Source: Solihabitans fulvus
Lineage (GTDB): Bacteria; Actinomycetota; Actinomycetes; Mycobacteriales; Pseudonocardiaceae
Assembly (NCBI RefSeq): GCF_008386585.1
Contig: NZ_VUOB01000063.1
Location: 1 to 64,000 of the forward strand
Length of the DNA: 64,000 nt
Direction: 5' to 3'
Shown here: one piece after another, positions 6,983 to 14,539 of the stretch
Layout of the letters: every line of letters starts with the position of its first letter
Numbering within the stretch: position 1 is the stretch's first letter
Program-made: the position numbers and the translations under genes
Notes under the pieces: model-generated
What the model was told of the DNA's origin: nothing
The model's database searches: none
Seen by the model: the letters and a program-made list of their open reading frames with translations, nothing else

Positions 6983-9036
6983 GGATCGCGATCGCCTGCG
7001 CCGTCGCGGCCGCGTGCTGTTTCGCGGGCGCCGTGCATCTCCAGCACAGCGCCGTGCGCGCTGCCGCCTCGGCCGGCGTGCTGCCGTTCGCCGCGCTGCG
7101 CGGCCTGCTCTCCTCGCGGGTCTGGCGGTCCGGGATAGCGCTGACCGTCGCGGGCGGCGGCCTGCACATCGTCGCGCTGTCGTTGGCGCCGTTGGTGATC
7201 GTGCAGCCGATCGGCGTGCTGAGTCTGGTGCTGACGGTGCTGTTCGCGCGGACGACGCGCGGACCCGGCGTGCTGGCTGCCGTGCTGCTGTGCGCGGGCG
7301 GGGTCGGCGCGTTCGTGTTGCTGTCAGCCGGGTCCGCCGCCGACACCGCGACGAGCCCGCCGCAGCTCGGCCCCGCGCAGCTCGTCGCCGCGGCCGGGCT
7401 GCTGCTGGCCGCGATCGGCCTGGCGACCAGGGGAAGGGCGCGCTGCCCGCTGCTCGCCGTGGCCACCGCCGTGCTGTTCGGCTTCGGCTCGGCACTGGTG
7501 CGCGCTGCGGCAAGCGGCCCCGGCGGGCCGTCGCCGCTGCCCGCGGTCGAGGCGGTCGCGGTGCTCGCGGTCGGCGGCTGGCTGCTGCACCAGGCGTACG
7601 CGAGCGGGCCGGCGGCGATCGTCGTCGCGGCCACCACGGTGGTCGACCCGATCACGGCGGTCGGCATCGGCGTTGGCCTGTATGGGGAATCGGCCGCGCC
7701 GACGGCGGGCCACCTGATCGGAGAGACGGTGGCCGGGCTCGCCGCCGTCCTCGGTGTGCTGGTGCTGAGCCGACAGAACGGCACTGACGAACAGAAACAA
7801 CCACCAAGGGAGAACGACGTGATGTCCACGAAGCCACTGCGGGTCGTGATCGGCGCGGACACGTTTCCGCCCGACATCAACGGCGCGGCGCGCTTCGCGC
7901 ACCGGTTGGCCGTCGGCATGGCCGCGCGGGGCCACGACGTGCACGTGATCTGCCCGTCCGGCGACTCGCGGGCGAGCACGACCACCCTCGACGGCGTCAC
8001 GGTGCACCGGATCGGCTCGATGCGCACGCCGTTCCACCCGACGTTCCGGGTCTGCCCGCCGTGGCGCGCGGCCGGTGCGGTGCGGTCGCTGTTCGCCGAG
8101 CTCGAACCCGACGTGGTGCACGTGCAGGCGCACTTCCTGATCGGCCGGTTCCTGGCCCGCGCCGCGCGCCGCGGCGGCGTGCCGTTGGTGGCCACCAACC
8201 ACTTCATGCCGGAGAACCTGCTCGGCTACGGCCCGGTGCCGCCCGTGCTGCGCGCGCCGCTGTCCCGGTGGGCGTGGCGGGACCTGGCCAGGGTGTACCG
8301 CTCGGCCGTGCTGGTGACGGCGCCGACGCCGCGCGCCGTGCAGTTGTTGCGCGACAACGGGATGACCGGACCGACCGTCGCCGTCTCCTGCGGCATCGAC
8401 CTCGACCTGTTCGGCCCTGCCGCGAACCGGCAGGTCGGCCGGCCAGAACCGGAGGTGGGCAGGTACAGCCCCTCGGTGTTGTTCGTCGGGCGGCTGGACG
8501 AGGAGAAGAACGTGCACGAGCTGCTGCGCGCCGCCGCGCGGTGGCCCGCCGACCTGGACGCGAGGATCGAGCTGGTCGGCGACGGTTCGCAGCGGGCGGC
8601 GCTGACCGCGCTCGCCGAGGAGCTGGGGATCGCGCACCGGGTGCGGCTGCGCGGGTTCGTCGACGAGGCCGAACTGGTGGAGGCCTACCGCCGGTGCGCG
8701 GTCTTCTGCATGCCGGGCACCGCCGAGTTGCAGAGCCTCGCGACGATGGAGGCAATGGCGGCGGGCAAGCCGGTGGTCGCCGCCGACGCGATGGCGCTGC
8801 CGCACCTGGTGCAGTCGGGCCGCAACGGGTGGCTCTACGAGCCGGGCGACGTGGACGCGCTCTCGGTGCGCCTCGCCGGGCTGCTGCGGGACTCGGCCAC
8901 CAGGGCGCGGATGGGCGCGGCCAGCCGGGAGATCGTCGCTGGCCACGACCTGGACCGGACGCTGGACACCTTCGAGGATATCTACCTGGACGCGGTCGGC
9001 GTGGTCAGGGTGGGTGCGCTGCCCGAGGCGTCCTGA
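6976..9036 (+). CDS. DMT-type membrane protein fused in frame to a GT4 glycosyltransferase
   Basis: One uninterrupted frame of 686 codons. Residues 1 to about 275 form some nine membrane helices typical of actinobacterial DMT/EamA-like proteins (AGAVHLQHSAVRAA, LSLAPLVIVQPIGVLSLVLT, VVAATTVVDPITAVGIGVGLYGE). Residues from about 283 are a complete GT4 glycosyltransferase. No stop codon lies between them: the join (LVLSRQNGTDEQKQPPREND) is a polar linker of about 20 residues. A good ribosome site (GGGAG, 7808-7812) inside the join suggests that the glycosyltransferase is also made on its own. In most relatives I know these are separate genes, so this is either a natural fusion giving a membrane-tethered enzyme, or a lost stop. 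The start at GTG 6976 overlaps the upstream gene. Confidence 0.7.
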   Translation: MLGIAIACAVAAACCFAGAVHLQHSAVRAAASAGVLPFAALRGLLSSRVWRSGIALTVAGGGLHIVALSLAPLVIVQPIGVLSLVLTVLFARTTRGPGVLAAVLLCAGGVGAFVLLSAGSAADTATSPPQLGPAQLVAAAGLLLAAIGLATRGRARCPLLAVATAVLFGFGSALVRAAASGPGGPSPLPAVEAVAVLAVGGWLLHQAYASGPAAIVVAATTVVDPITAVGIGVGLYGESAAPTAGHLIGETVAGLAAVLGVLVLSRQNGTDEQKQPPRENDVMSTKPLRVVIGADTFPPDINGAARFAHRLAVGMAARGHDVHVICPSGDSRASTTTLDGVTVHRIGSMRTPFHPTFRVCPPWRAAGAVRSLFAELEPDVVHVQAHFLIGRFLARAARRGGVPLVATNHFMPENLLGYGPVPPVLRAPLSRWAWRDLARVYRSAVLVTAPTPRAVQLLRDNGMTGPTVAVSCGIDLDLFGPAANRQVGRPEPEVGRYSPSVLFVGRLDEEKNVHELLRAAARWPADLDARIELVGDGSQRAALTALAEELGIAHRVRLRGFVDEAELVEAYRRCAVFCMPGTAELQSLATMEAMAAGKPVVAADAMALPHLVQSGRNGWLYEPGDVDALSVRLAGLLRDSATRARMGAASREIVAGHDLDRTLDTFEDIYLDAVGVVRVGALPEAS
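7822..9036 (+). CDS. GT4-family glycosyltransferase (internal start)
   Basis: 404 residues from the ATG at 7822 (GTG at 7819 is an alternative), with GGGAG nine bases upstream. The N-terminal Rossmann domain begins LRVVIGADTFPPDINGAARFAHRLAVGMAARGHDV, with the glycine-rich loop of GT-B enzymes. The second domain has VLFVGRLDEEKN for the donor phosphates and the E-x7-E signature ELQSLATME. The closest families are retaining alpha-mannosyl or alpha-glucosyl transferases that act on lipid carriers, such as actinobacterial MgtA-like proteins. The linked membrane protein fits a membrane-associated substrate, but donor and acceptor are unknown. It ends at TGA 9034-9036. Confidence 0.85.
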   Translation: MSTKPLRVVIGADTFPPDINGAARFAHRLAVGMAARGHDVHVICPSGDSRASTTTLDGVTVHRIGSMRTPFHPTFRVCPPWRAAGAVRSLFAELEPDVVHVQAHFLIGRFLARAARRGGVPLVATNHFMPENLLGYGPVPPVLRAPLSRWAWRDLARVYRSAVLVTAPTPRAVQLLRDNGMTGPTVAVSCGIDLDLFGPAANRQVGRPEPEVGRYSPSVLFVGRLDEEKNVHELLRAAARWPADLDARIELVGDGSQRAALTALAEELGIAHRVRLRGFVDEAELVEAYRRCAVFCMPGTAELQSLATMEAMAAGKPVVAADAMALPHLVQSGRNGWLYEPGDVDALSVRLAGLLRDSATRARMGAASREIVAGHDLDRTLDTFEDIYLDAVGVVRVGALPEAS

Positions 9037-9299
9037 CAAGCGAGGTTCGCGTTGTCATTTTGTGTCATGTCGTGTGACACGCGAACGATCGAATAGCTAT
9101 CGAGTCTACCTGGACACTGCGTGACCGTCGCTACACGGAGGGAGGTGCCTACGTTTGGCCCTACGACGTCGGCCAATCGCCCTGTAACAATCGTTCATGC
9201 TCCGGCAAGCCCTGTCATGTGTTGTCATATAGTGGGCGCGCCGGTCATGCGGGCAGGGTCTGGTTCGGGTCGAACGAAGCTGGTGGTGGGGTGGGCGAG
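9037..9299 (+). promoter_or_regulatory. Regulatory spacer before PAS-LuxR gene
   Basis: About 260 bases without a gene, less GC-rich than its surroundings. It holds four copies of TGTCAT (near 9052, 9062, 9213 and 9224) and an inverted repeat GTGTCA / TGACAC with a 7-base spacer around 9061-9079, plus the palindrome ATAGCTAT near 9095. The repeated TGTCAT units look like binding sites. The protein that uses them is not known; autoregulation by the downstream regulator is possible. Confidence 0.35.
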
Positions 9300-9998
9300 A
9301 TGGTCGGTGGATCGGTCACGGCGACGAGGTTCGCGGTCGAGCGGGTGGGCGGCGCGCAGGTCGGCGGGTGTGCCGACGGCGAGGACATGTTCAGCACGAT
9401 CTTCGAACGCTCCGGCATGTGCATGGCGCGCCTCGACCCGCAGTTCCGGGTGCTCGACGCCAACCCCGACTTCGTCCGCCAGTTCGACCGCGCGCCGGCC
9501 GAGATGACCGGGCGCGGCCTGCTCGACCTCATGCACCCGAGCGTCGGCGACCGGCTCGGCCGGCAGCTGGCCAAGCTGGTCGAGGGCCGCCGCTCCAGGG
9601 TCAGCGAGCACGTGGTGGCGCTCCGCGCGGGCGGCTCCGCGTTCACCGGCGAGCTGACCGGCGTCGCGGTGCAGGGCCACGACCGCAGGACCGGCGCGAT
9701 CGTGGTGCTGATGCGGCCGGACGACCAGGCCGTGCCAGGGCAGGTCGTCGTCGACCGCGACCGGGTGCTGACCGAGGTCGACGCCAAGATCCTGGAGGGC
9801 GTCGCGGCCGGCATGTCCACCGTGCAGCTCGCCGCCCAGCTCTACCTGAGCCGGCAGGGCGTCGAGTACCACGTGAGCGCGATGCTGCGGAAGCTCAAGG
9901 CGCCCAACCGGCCGGCGCTGGTCTCGCGGGCCTACGCGCTCGGCATCCTCAGCGTCGGCAGCTGGCCGCCGAAGGTCCTGCCCAACTGCGTCAAGTAG
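9300..9998 (+). CDS. PAS-LuxR transcriptional regulator (PimM type)
   Basis: 232 residues from the ATG at 9300; a shorter start at 9387 (MFSTIFERSG) would give 203 residues, nearer the roughly 190 of PimM. A PAS domain (MFSTIFERSGMCMARLDPQFRVLDANPDF) is followed by a LuxR helix-turn-helix with LTEVDAKILEGVAAGMSTVQLAAQLYLSRQGVEYHVSAMLRKLK and the ending GILSVGSWPP. This architecture and C-terminus match the PAS-LuxR activators of polyene macrolide clusters (PimM, PteF and relatives). No polyketide genes are in view, so it may act at a distance or control something else. The PAS domain may sense a small molecule or redox state. Confidence 0.82.
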   Translation: MVGGSVTATRFAVERVGGAQVGGCADGEDMFSTIFERSGMCMARLDPQFRVLDANPDFVRQFDRAPAEMTGRGLLDLMHPSVGDRLGRQLAKLVEGRRSRVSEHVVALRAGGSAFTGELTGVAVQGHDRRTGAIVVLMRPDDQAVPGQVVVDRDRVLTEVDAKILEGVAAGMSTVQLAAQLYLSRQGVEYHVSAMLRKLKAPNRPALVSRAYALGILSVGSWPPKVLPNCVK

Positions 9999-10104
9999 CG
10001 GGGCGGCCCCGGCGCGGGGCCGGATGGCGTCAACCCGGAGAGGTAGCGCCGTTCATCCCTCGGGCCCCGGCGACTACGTACGTGGGGCGATGGCAGCGCA
10101 CTTT

Positions 10105-10143
10105 TCCTTGTGAATCATAGGTTTCCCAGCCGATTCACAAGGA
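10105..10143 (+). promoter_or_regulatory. Perfect hairpin covering the Shine-Dalgarno of the next gene
   Basis: TCCTTGTGAATC (10105-10116) and its exact complement (10132-10143) form a 12-bp stem with a 15-base loop. The right arm contains most of the AAGGAGG ribosome site (10139-10145) of the gene starting at 10153. If transcription starts upstream, the stem would mask the ribosome site. As DNA the same repeat could be an operator. Either way it looks like a control point for the secreted hydrolase. Confidence 0.6.
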
Positions 10144-10152
10144 GGACGTGTC

Positions 10153-11304
10153 GTGATCCGTCGACTTCTTCCCCTCGGTGCCGCGCTCGCCGTCGGCATC
10201 GGTGCCCTCACACCGGTGGCGATGGCGAGCGCCGCGCCGACACCGCTCCAACTCACCCTGCCGGCGCCGACCGGACGGGAACCGATCGGCACGGTGTCGC
10301 TGCACCTGGTCGACCCATCCCGGCACGACGACTGGGTGCCGGGCCAACCTGTGCGCGAACTCATGGTGCAGCTGTGGTATCCGGCCGCCGACACCGAGAA
10401 CTATCCGGTCGCGCCGTGGATGTCGCCGGGCGCGGAGAAGCATTTCCTTACCCAGTACGGACTTTCGACCGACCAGATCCGCCTGCCGGTGACGCACGGC
10501 CACGTCGGCGCGCCGGCGCAGCGGCGCGCGTGGCCCGTGGTGCTCTACTCGCACGGCTCGCACGACGACCGGAGCGGCGGCACCGCGGAGGTCGAGGACC
10601 TGGTCAGCCACGGCTATGTCGTGGTCACCATCGACCACACCCACTACGCCAACGAGGTCGAGTTCCCCGACGGCCGGGTCGTGCCCGAGGTGCACGACTC
10701 GGACGTGCCGCGCCAGGTCGCCATGCGCTCGACCGACACCAGCTTCGTGCTCGACCAGCTCAGGACGATCGCGGGCGGCGGCGACCCGGACGCCGAACAC
10801 CGCCCCCTGCCTCGCGGCCTCGGCGCCGCGCTCGACCTGCACGACGTCGGCATGTTCGGCCATTCCTTCGGCGGTCTCACCACCGCGCAGGCCATGCACG
10901 ACGACCCGAGGATCCTGGCGGGGGTGGACTTCGACGGACCGTTCTTCGGCGGGACGGCCGCCACCGAGGGTGTGACCGGGCCGTTCCTCGTGCTCGGCTC
11001 GCGCACGCACGACTGGCGCGAGCTGTTGCCGCTGCTGCACGGCTGGCACCGGGACCTCCAGGTCGGCGGCTCGGCGCACCAGTCCCTGTCCGACTGGGAG
11101 TTCCTGATCACCCAGGCGCAGCCGGTGCTGAAGTGGACACCGGAGCAGCTCGACCAGGCGATCGGCACCATCGATCCCGCGCAGGCACTGAAGATCGGCC
11201 GCACGTACCTTCGCGCGTTCTTCGACCTGCACCTGCGCGGCCGGTGCACCAGGCTGTTCGACGGGCCGACGCCGCGCTTCCCCGAGGTCCAGTTCATCAA
11301 CTAG
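10153..11304 (+). CDS. Secreted alpha/beta hydrolase, PAF-acetylhydrolase-like
   Basis: 383 residues. A signal peptide is clear: MIRRLLPLGAALAVGIGAL, then PVAMASA before the mature part. The fold resembles the plasma platelet-activating-factor acetylhydrolase/lipase family: VVLYSHGSHDDR for the oxyanion region, the nucleophile elbow GHSFGG with Ser238, an Asp in GVDFDGPF, and a likely catalytic His in GGSAHQSLSDW. It should cleave short or oxidised acyl esters of lipids outside the cell. The start GTG has AAGGAGG seven bases upstream, inside a hairpin. It converges with the MFS gene, with only seven bases between the stop codons. Confidence 0.82.
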   Translation: MIRRLLPLGAALAVGIGALTPVAMASAAPTPLQLTLPAPTGREPIGTVSLHLVDPSRHDDWVPGQPVRELMVQLWYPAADTENYPVAPWMSPGAEKHFLTQYGLSTDQIRLPVTHGHVGAPAQRRAWPVVLYSHGSHDDRSGGTAEVEDLVSHGYVVVTIDHTHYANEVEFPDGRVVPEVHDSDVPRQVAMRSTDTSFVLDQLRTIAGGGDPDAEHRPLPRGLGAALDLHDVGMFGHSFGGLTTAQAMHDDPRILAGVDFDGPFFGGTAATEGVTGPFLVLGSRTHDWRELLPLLHGWHRDLQVGGSAHQSLSDWEFLITQAQPVLKWTPEQLDQAIGTIDPAQALKIGRTYLRAFFDLHLRGRCTRLFDGPTPRFPEVQFIN

Positions 11305-11311
11305 TTCGCCG

Positions 11312-12586
11312 TCACGCCACCGTGGCCGGCTGGGTCGCCGCCCCGTCGGCCGCGGTGGGCACCGCGCGCGTCGTCCGCAGCGGGGACAGCAGGACCGGCA
11401 GGACCGCGAACAGCTCGCCGAGCGTGCCGACCCACATCGCCTGTCGCACACCGACATACGTGCCGAGCACGCCGCCGGCCACGGCCCCGATCGGCATCGA
11501 GCCCCAGACCACGAACCGGAACGTGGCGGTGACCCGGCCGAGCAACGGTGTCGGGCACTGCCGCTGCCGGATGCTGACCGCCGAGATCTTGTAGGTCATG
11601 AAGCTGACCCAGCCGAGGCCGTTGAGCGCCAACGCGATCGCGAACCGCCAGTCGGCCTGGTACATCGGCACGGCGAGCAGCCACAGCGCGGCGCTCACCG
11701 CCATCGACAGCCACATCGCGGGACCCTGGCCGACCCGCGCGACGACCCGCGCCACCAGCAGCGCGCCGAGCAGCCCGCCAACCGCCTCGACGGCGAACAC
11801 CAGGCCGCACAGGAAAGGCGACAGGTGGAGCTGGCCGGCGAGCAGCACCAGCAGCACCGAGGCGCCGATCGTGCCGCACAGGTTGGAGATCGCGGAGCTG
11901 ATGGTGATCGCCCGCAGCAGTCGGTTGCCGAGGACGAAGCGCAGTCCCTCGGCGATCTCCGCACGCAGGTTCCCGGCCTTGGCGCTCGCCGGCCTCGTGT
12001 CGGGCCTGCGAACACCGGCAAGGAACAACGCCGACAGCAGGAAGGTGACCGCGTTGACGACGACCGCCACCGGCGCGGTGAGCGCCCCGATCACCGCCCC
12101 GCCGAGGCCGGGCCCGCCGACCGCGGCGACGTTACGGGTGACCTCCAGCCGGACGTTGCCCTCCACCACCTGCTCGGCGGTGACCAGCCTCGGCAGGTAG
12201 CTCTGAAAGGCCACGTCGAAGAACGCGGTGCAGACGGACATGCCGAACGCCACCACGTACAACTGGGGCAGGGACAACACATCCAGGCACGCGGCGACGG
12301 GAACCGAGCCGAGGAGCACGGCACGGCAGCAGTCGCCAACGATCATCACCCTGCGCTGCCGCATCCGGTCCACCCACGCGCCGGCCGGCAGCCCGATGAC
12401 GAGCGCGGCCAGATACTCGAACATGACCAGCAGGCTCGCCTGGAACGGCGTGGCGCGCAGGGTTCCGATGGCCACCAACGGAAGCGCGACCACGGTCACG
12501 CCGGCGCCGACCTGGCTGACGGTGTCGCCCGCCCACAACCGCCGGAAGTCGCGGTGGAAGAGCAGGCTCGAACGGTTCGGCGTCAT
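11312..12586 (-). CDS. MFS exporter (EntS-like MFS_3)
   Basis: 424 residues and about 12 hydrophobic helices. The N-terminus MTPNRSSLLFHRDFRRLWAGDTVSQVG is characteristic of the actinobacterial MFS branch related to the enterobactin exporter EntS. The loop between helices 2 and 3 reads GAWVDRMRQRRVMI, matching the MFS GxxxDRxxRR motif. It starts at ATG 12586 and diverges from a gene for an ArsR-type regulator, a layout common for drug or siderophore exporters and their repressors. Substrate unknown. Confidence 0.85.
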   Translation of the reverse strand: MTPNRSSLLFHRDFRRLWAGDTVSQVGAGVTVVALPLVAIGTLRATPFQASLLVMFEYLAALVIGLPAGAWVDRMRQRRVMIVGDCCRAVLLGSVPVAACLDVLSLPQLYVVAFGMSVCTAFFDVAFQSYLPRLVTAEQVVEGNVRLEVTRNVAAVGGPGLGGAVIGALTAPVAVVVNAVTFLLSALFLAGVRRPDTRPASAKAGNLRAEIAEGLRFVLGNRLLRAITISSAISNLCGTIGASVLLVLLAGQLHLSPFLCGLVFAVEAVGGLLGALLVARVVARVGQGPAMWLSMAVSAALWLLAVPMYQADWRFAIALALNGLGWVSFMTYKISAVSIRQRQCPTPLLGRVTATFRFVVWGSMPIGAVAGGVLGTYVGVRQAMWVGTLGELFAVLPVLLSPLRTTRAVPTAADGAATQPATVA

Positions 12587-12664
12587 GGCCGTCAACACAC
12601 CAGCTGGCGACGGGCGCGACCAACGTTTTAGCCTGGACGAAAAGGTCGGGGCACCGGGGGCGGC

Positions 12665-13630
12665 ATGGGCGAGGTCAGGTTCGACGCGAACGACGTCGCC
12701 AACATCAGGTTCGCGATCTCGCCGCTCTGGGAGACCGTCGCGAGCCTTCGGGCGCTCGCCGACCCCGGCCGCCACGTCGTCCACCTGCCGTGGATCAAGA
12801 CGGCAAGGACGGCGGCGCAGGGCCGCGACCTCGCGGCGCGGACGGCCCCGCTGCTGGGATTGACGGGGCGGGACGGCTCGCTGCCCGCCTTCCTGACGCC
12901 GCCGCCGAACTGCCCGCTCGCCGAGTTCGAGGAGGAACTCGCGATCGTGCTGGCCACCCCGGCGGCGCGGGTCAGGGCCGATCTCGAGGCGACGCAGCCG
13001 TCCTCGTTCGCCCGGGCCCTCGCCGAGGACCCCGAGCGGGAACTGCCCCGCCTGGTCGACGCGGTGCGCGGCTGGTGGCTGGCGGCGATCGAGCCGCACT
13101 GGTCCCGCATGCGGGCCGTGCTGGAGGCGGACATCTCGCACCGGGCCCGCCAGCTCGCCGAGGACGGCCTCGCCGCGCTGTTCGACAGCCTGCACCCGAC
13201 GCTGCGCTGGGCGGGCGACCGCCTCGTCTCGACCGATCCGCGCAGCCCCGAGATCGAGCTGCGCGGCAGGGGACTGCCGTTGACGCCGAGCGTCTACGCC
13301 AACCGGTGCGTGTTGCTGGCCGGCGGCGCCGCGTCCTCGCCCGTCGCGATCTATCCCGCCCGCGCCGTCGGCACGCTGTGGGAGGGACGGCGGACCGACG
13401 TCGACGGGCTCGCGCGGCTGCTGGGCAGGAGCCGCGCCCGGCTCCTCGGCTACACGAGTTCGCCGAGCACCACGACGCAACTGGCCGCCCGCACCGGCCT
13501 GAGCCTCGGCGCCGTGTCCCAGCACCTCGCCGTGTTGCGGGAGGCCGGGCTGGTCACCAGCAGCCGCTACCGGCGCGAGGTGAACTACACCGCGAGCGAT
13601 CTCGGCGCCGCGCTACTCGACCGGGCCTGA
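12665..13630 (+). CDS. ArsR-type regulator with DUF5937-like N-terminal region
   Basis: 321 residues. The last 80 or so form an ArsR winged helix: TTTQLAARTGLSLGAVSQHLAVLREAGLVTSSRYRREVNYTASDLG. The long N-terminal part (DVANIRFAISPLWETVASLRALADPGRH, later FLTPPPNCPLAEFEEELAIV) matches the large actinobacterial family often annotated DUF5937/ArsR. No Cys or His metal cluster is seen, so it probably does not sense metal. It diverges from the MFS exporter gene 78 bases away and is the likely regulator of it. The start is the ATG at 12665. Confidence 0.8.
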   Translation: MGEVRFDANDVANIRFAISPLWETVASLRALADPGRHVVHLPWIKTARTAAQGRDLAARTAPLLGLTGRDGSLPAFLTPPPNCPLAEFEEELAIVLATPAARVRADLEATQPSSFARALAEDPERELPRLVDAVRGWWLAAIEPHWSRMRAVLEADISHRARQLAEDGLAALFDSLHPTLRWAGDRLVSTDPRSPEIELRGRGLPLTPSVYANRCVLLAGGAASSPVAIYPARAVGTLWEGRRTDVDGLARLLGRSRARLLGYTSSPSTTTQLAARTGLSLGAVSQHLAVLREAGLVTSSRYRREVNYTASDLGAALLDRA

Positions 13631-13656
13631 CGACCGCCGTCCGGCCGCGCGTTCCG

Positions 13657-14310
13657 CTACGCGCGTCGACTCCGGCGGTCCAGCGCCAGAGCGAGCGCGA
13701 GCACCGTGCCGAGCGCGACGCAGAAGCCGCCGACGATGTCGGTGGGGTAGTGGTAGCCGAGCCCGACGAGCGTGCTGGCGACCGCGACCAGCACGAGCGC
13801 CGAGAGCGCCAACTGGGCCGTCCGCCACGCGCGGGTCAGCCCGGACAGCAGCACCCAGGCGGCCACCACCAGCGCGGACACGCTGGTGGTGTGCCCGCTG
13901 GGGTAGGACAGCCACTGCGCGTCCGCGCCGATGGTCCGGCCGGTGATCGGCTTGAGCAGCTCGGTCACGCCCAACGCCAGCGCGGGCCCGAGCAGCACGA
14001 GGACCAGGCCGGCCCAGCGCCGCCGGATCGCGCAGTACCCGGCCAGCGCCAGGATCGCCAGCACCACCGGCAGGGGGTCGGCGATGCGCAGGACGAGCCG
14101 CTGGAGCCCGAGGTGGGGGTCGAGCAGAGTGTTCACCGCGGAGGTCAGCGGCCGATCCACGCGGCCCGGCACGCGCCCGCCCGCGTAGACGACGCCGAGC
14201 GCGGCCGTCACGACGACGGAGCCGAGCAGCAGCCACACCGCCGTTCGCCGCCGCGCCTCGGGCAGCAGACGGCCGCCGGTCCGCGTCTGGTCCTGTGCCG
14301 CGTCGGTCAC
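13657..14310 (-). CDS. PAP2-family phosphatase, membrane protein
   Basis: 217 residues from the GTG at 14310 (an upstream GTG at 14361 would add 17). Five to six membrane helices. The phosphatase motifs are present: ELLKPITGRT near motif C1, YPSGHT (C2) and GLGYHYPTDIVGG (C3, with His and Asp). Such proteins remove phosphate from phosphatidic acid or from undecaprenyl diphosphate, with the active site facing outwards. The C1 motif is less regular than the textbook form. It converges with the ArsR gene. Confidence 0.8.
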   Translation of the reverse strand: MTDAAQDQTRTGGRLLPEARRRTAVWLLLGSVVVTAALGVVYAGGRVPGRVDRPLTSAVNTLLDPHLGLQRLVLRIADPLPVVLAILALAGYCAIRRRWAGLVLVLLGPALALGVTELLKPITGRTIGADAQWLSYPSGHTTSVSALVVAAWVLLSGLTRAWRTAQLALSALVLVAVASTLVGLGYHYPTDIVGGFCVALGTVLALALALDRRSRRA

Positions 14311-14539
14311 CCCGCCACCGTACGGGGCCGGCGCCGGGCGGTCCCGGTCAGCCGTTCCCACCCCGTGGACGGCGGCGATGTCCGGCAGCCAACCGGAGAT
14401 CCGGTCCGGCGCGCACGGCGCGTGTCCCTGGCGACACGCGCGGCAACACCACTTCGTTACTCATCGAATTTGTTGATACCGGCGCGCGGCGCGCCCATGA
14501 CCGGATATACCCAGCGCGACGTCTACTGGGGAGGACTCC

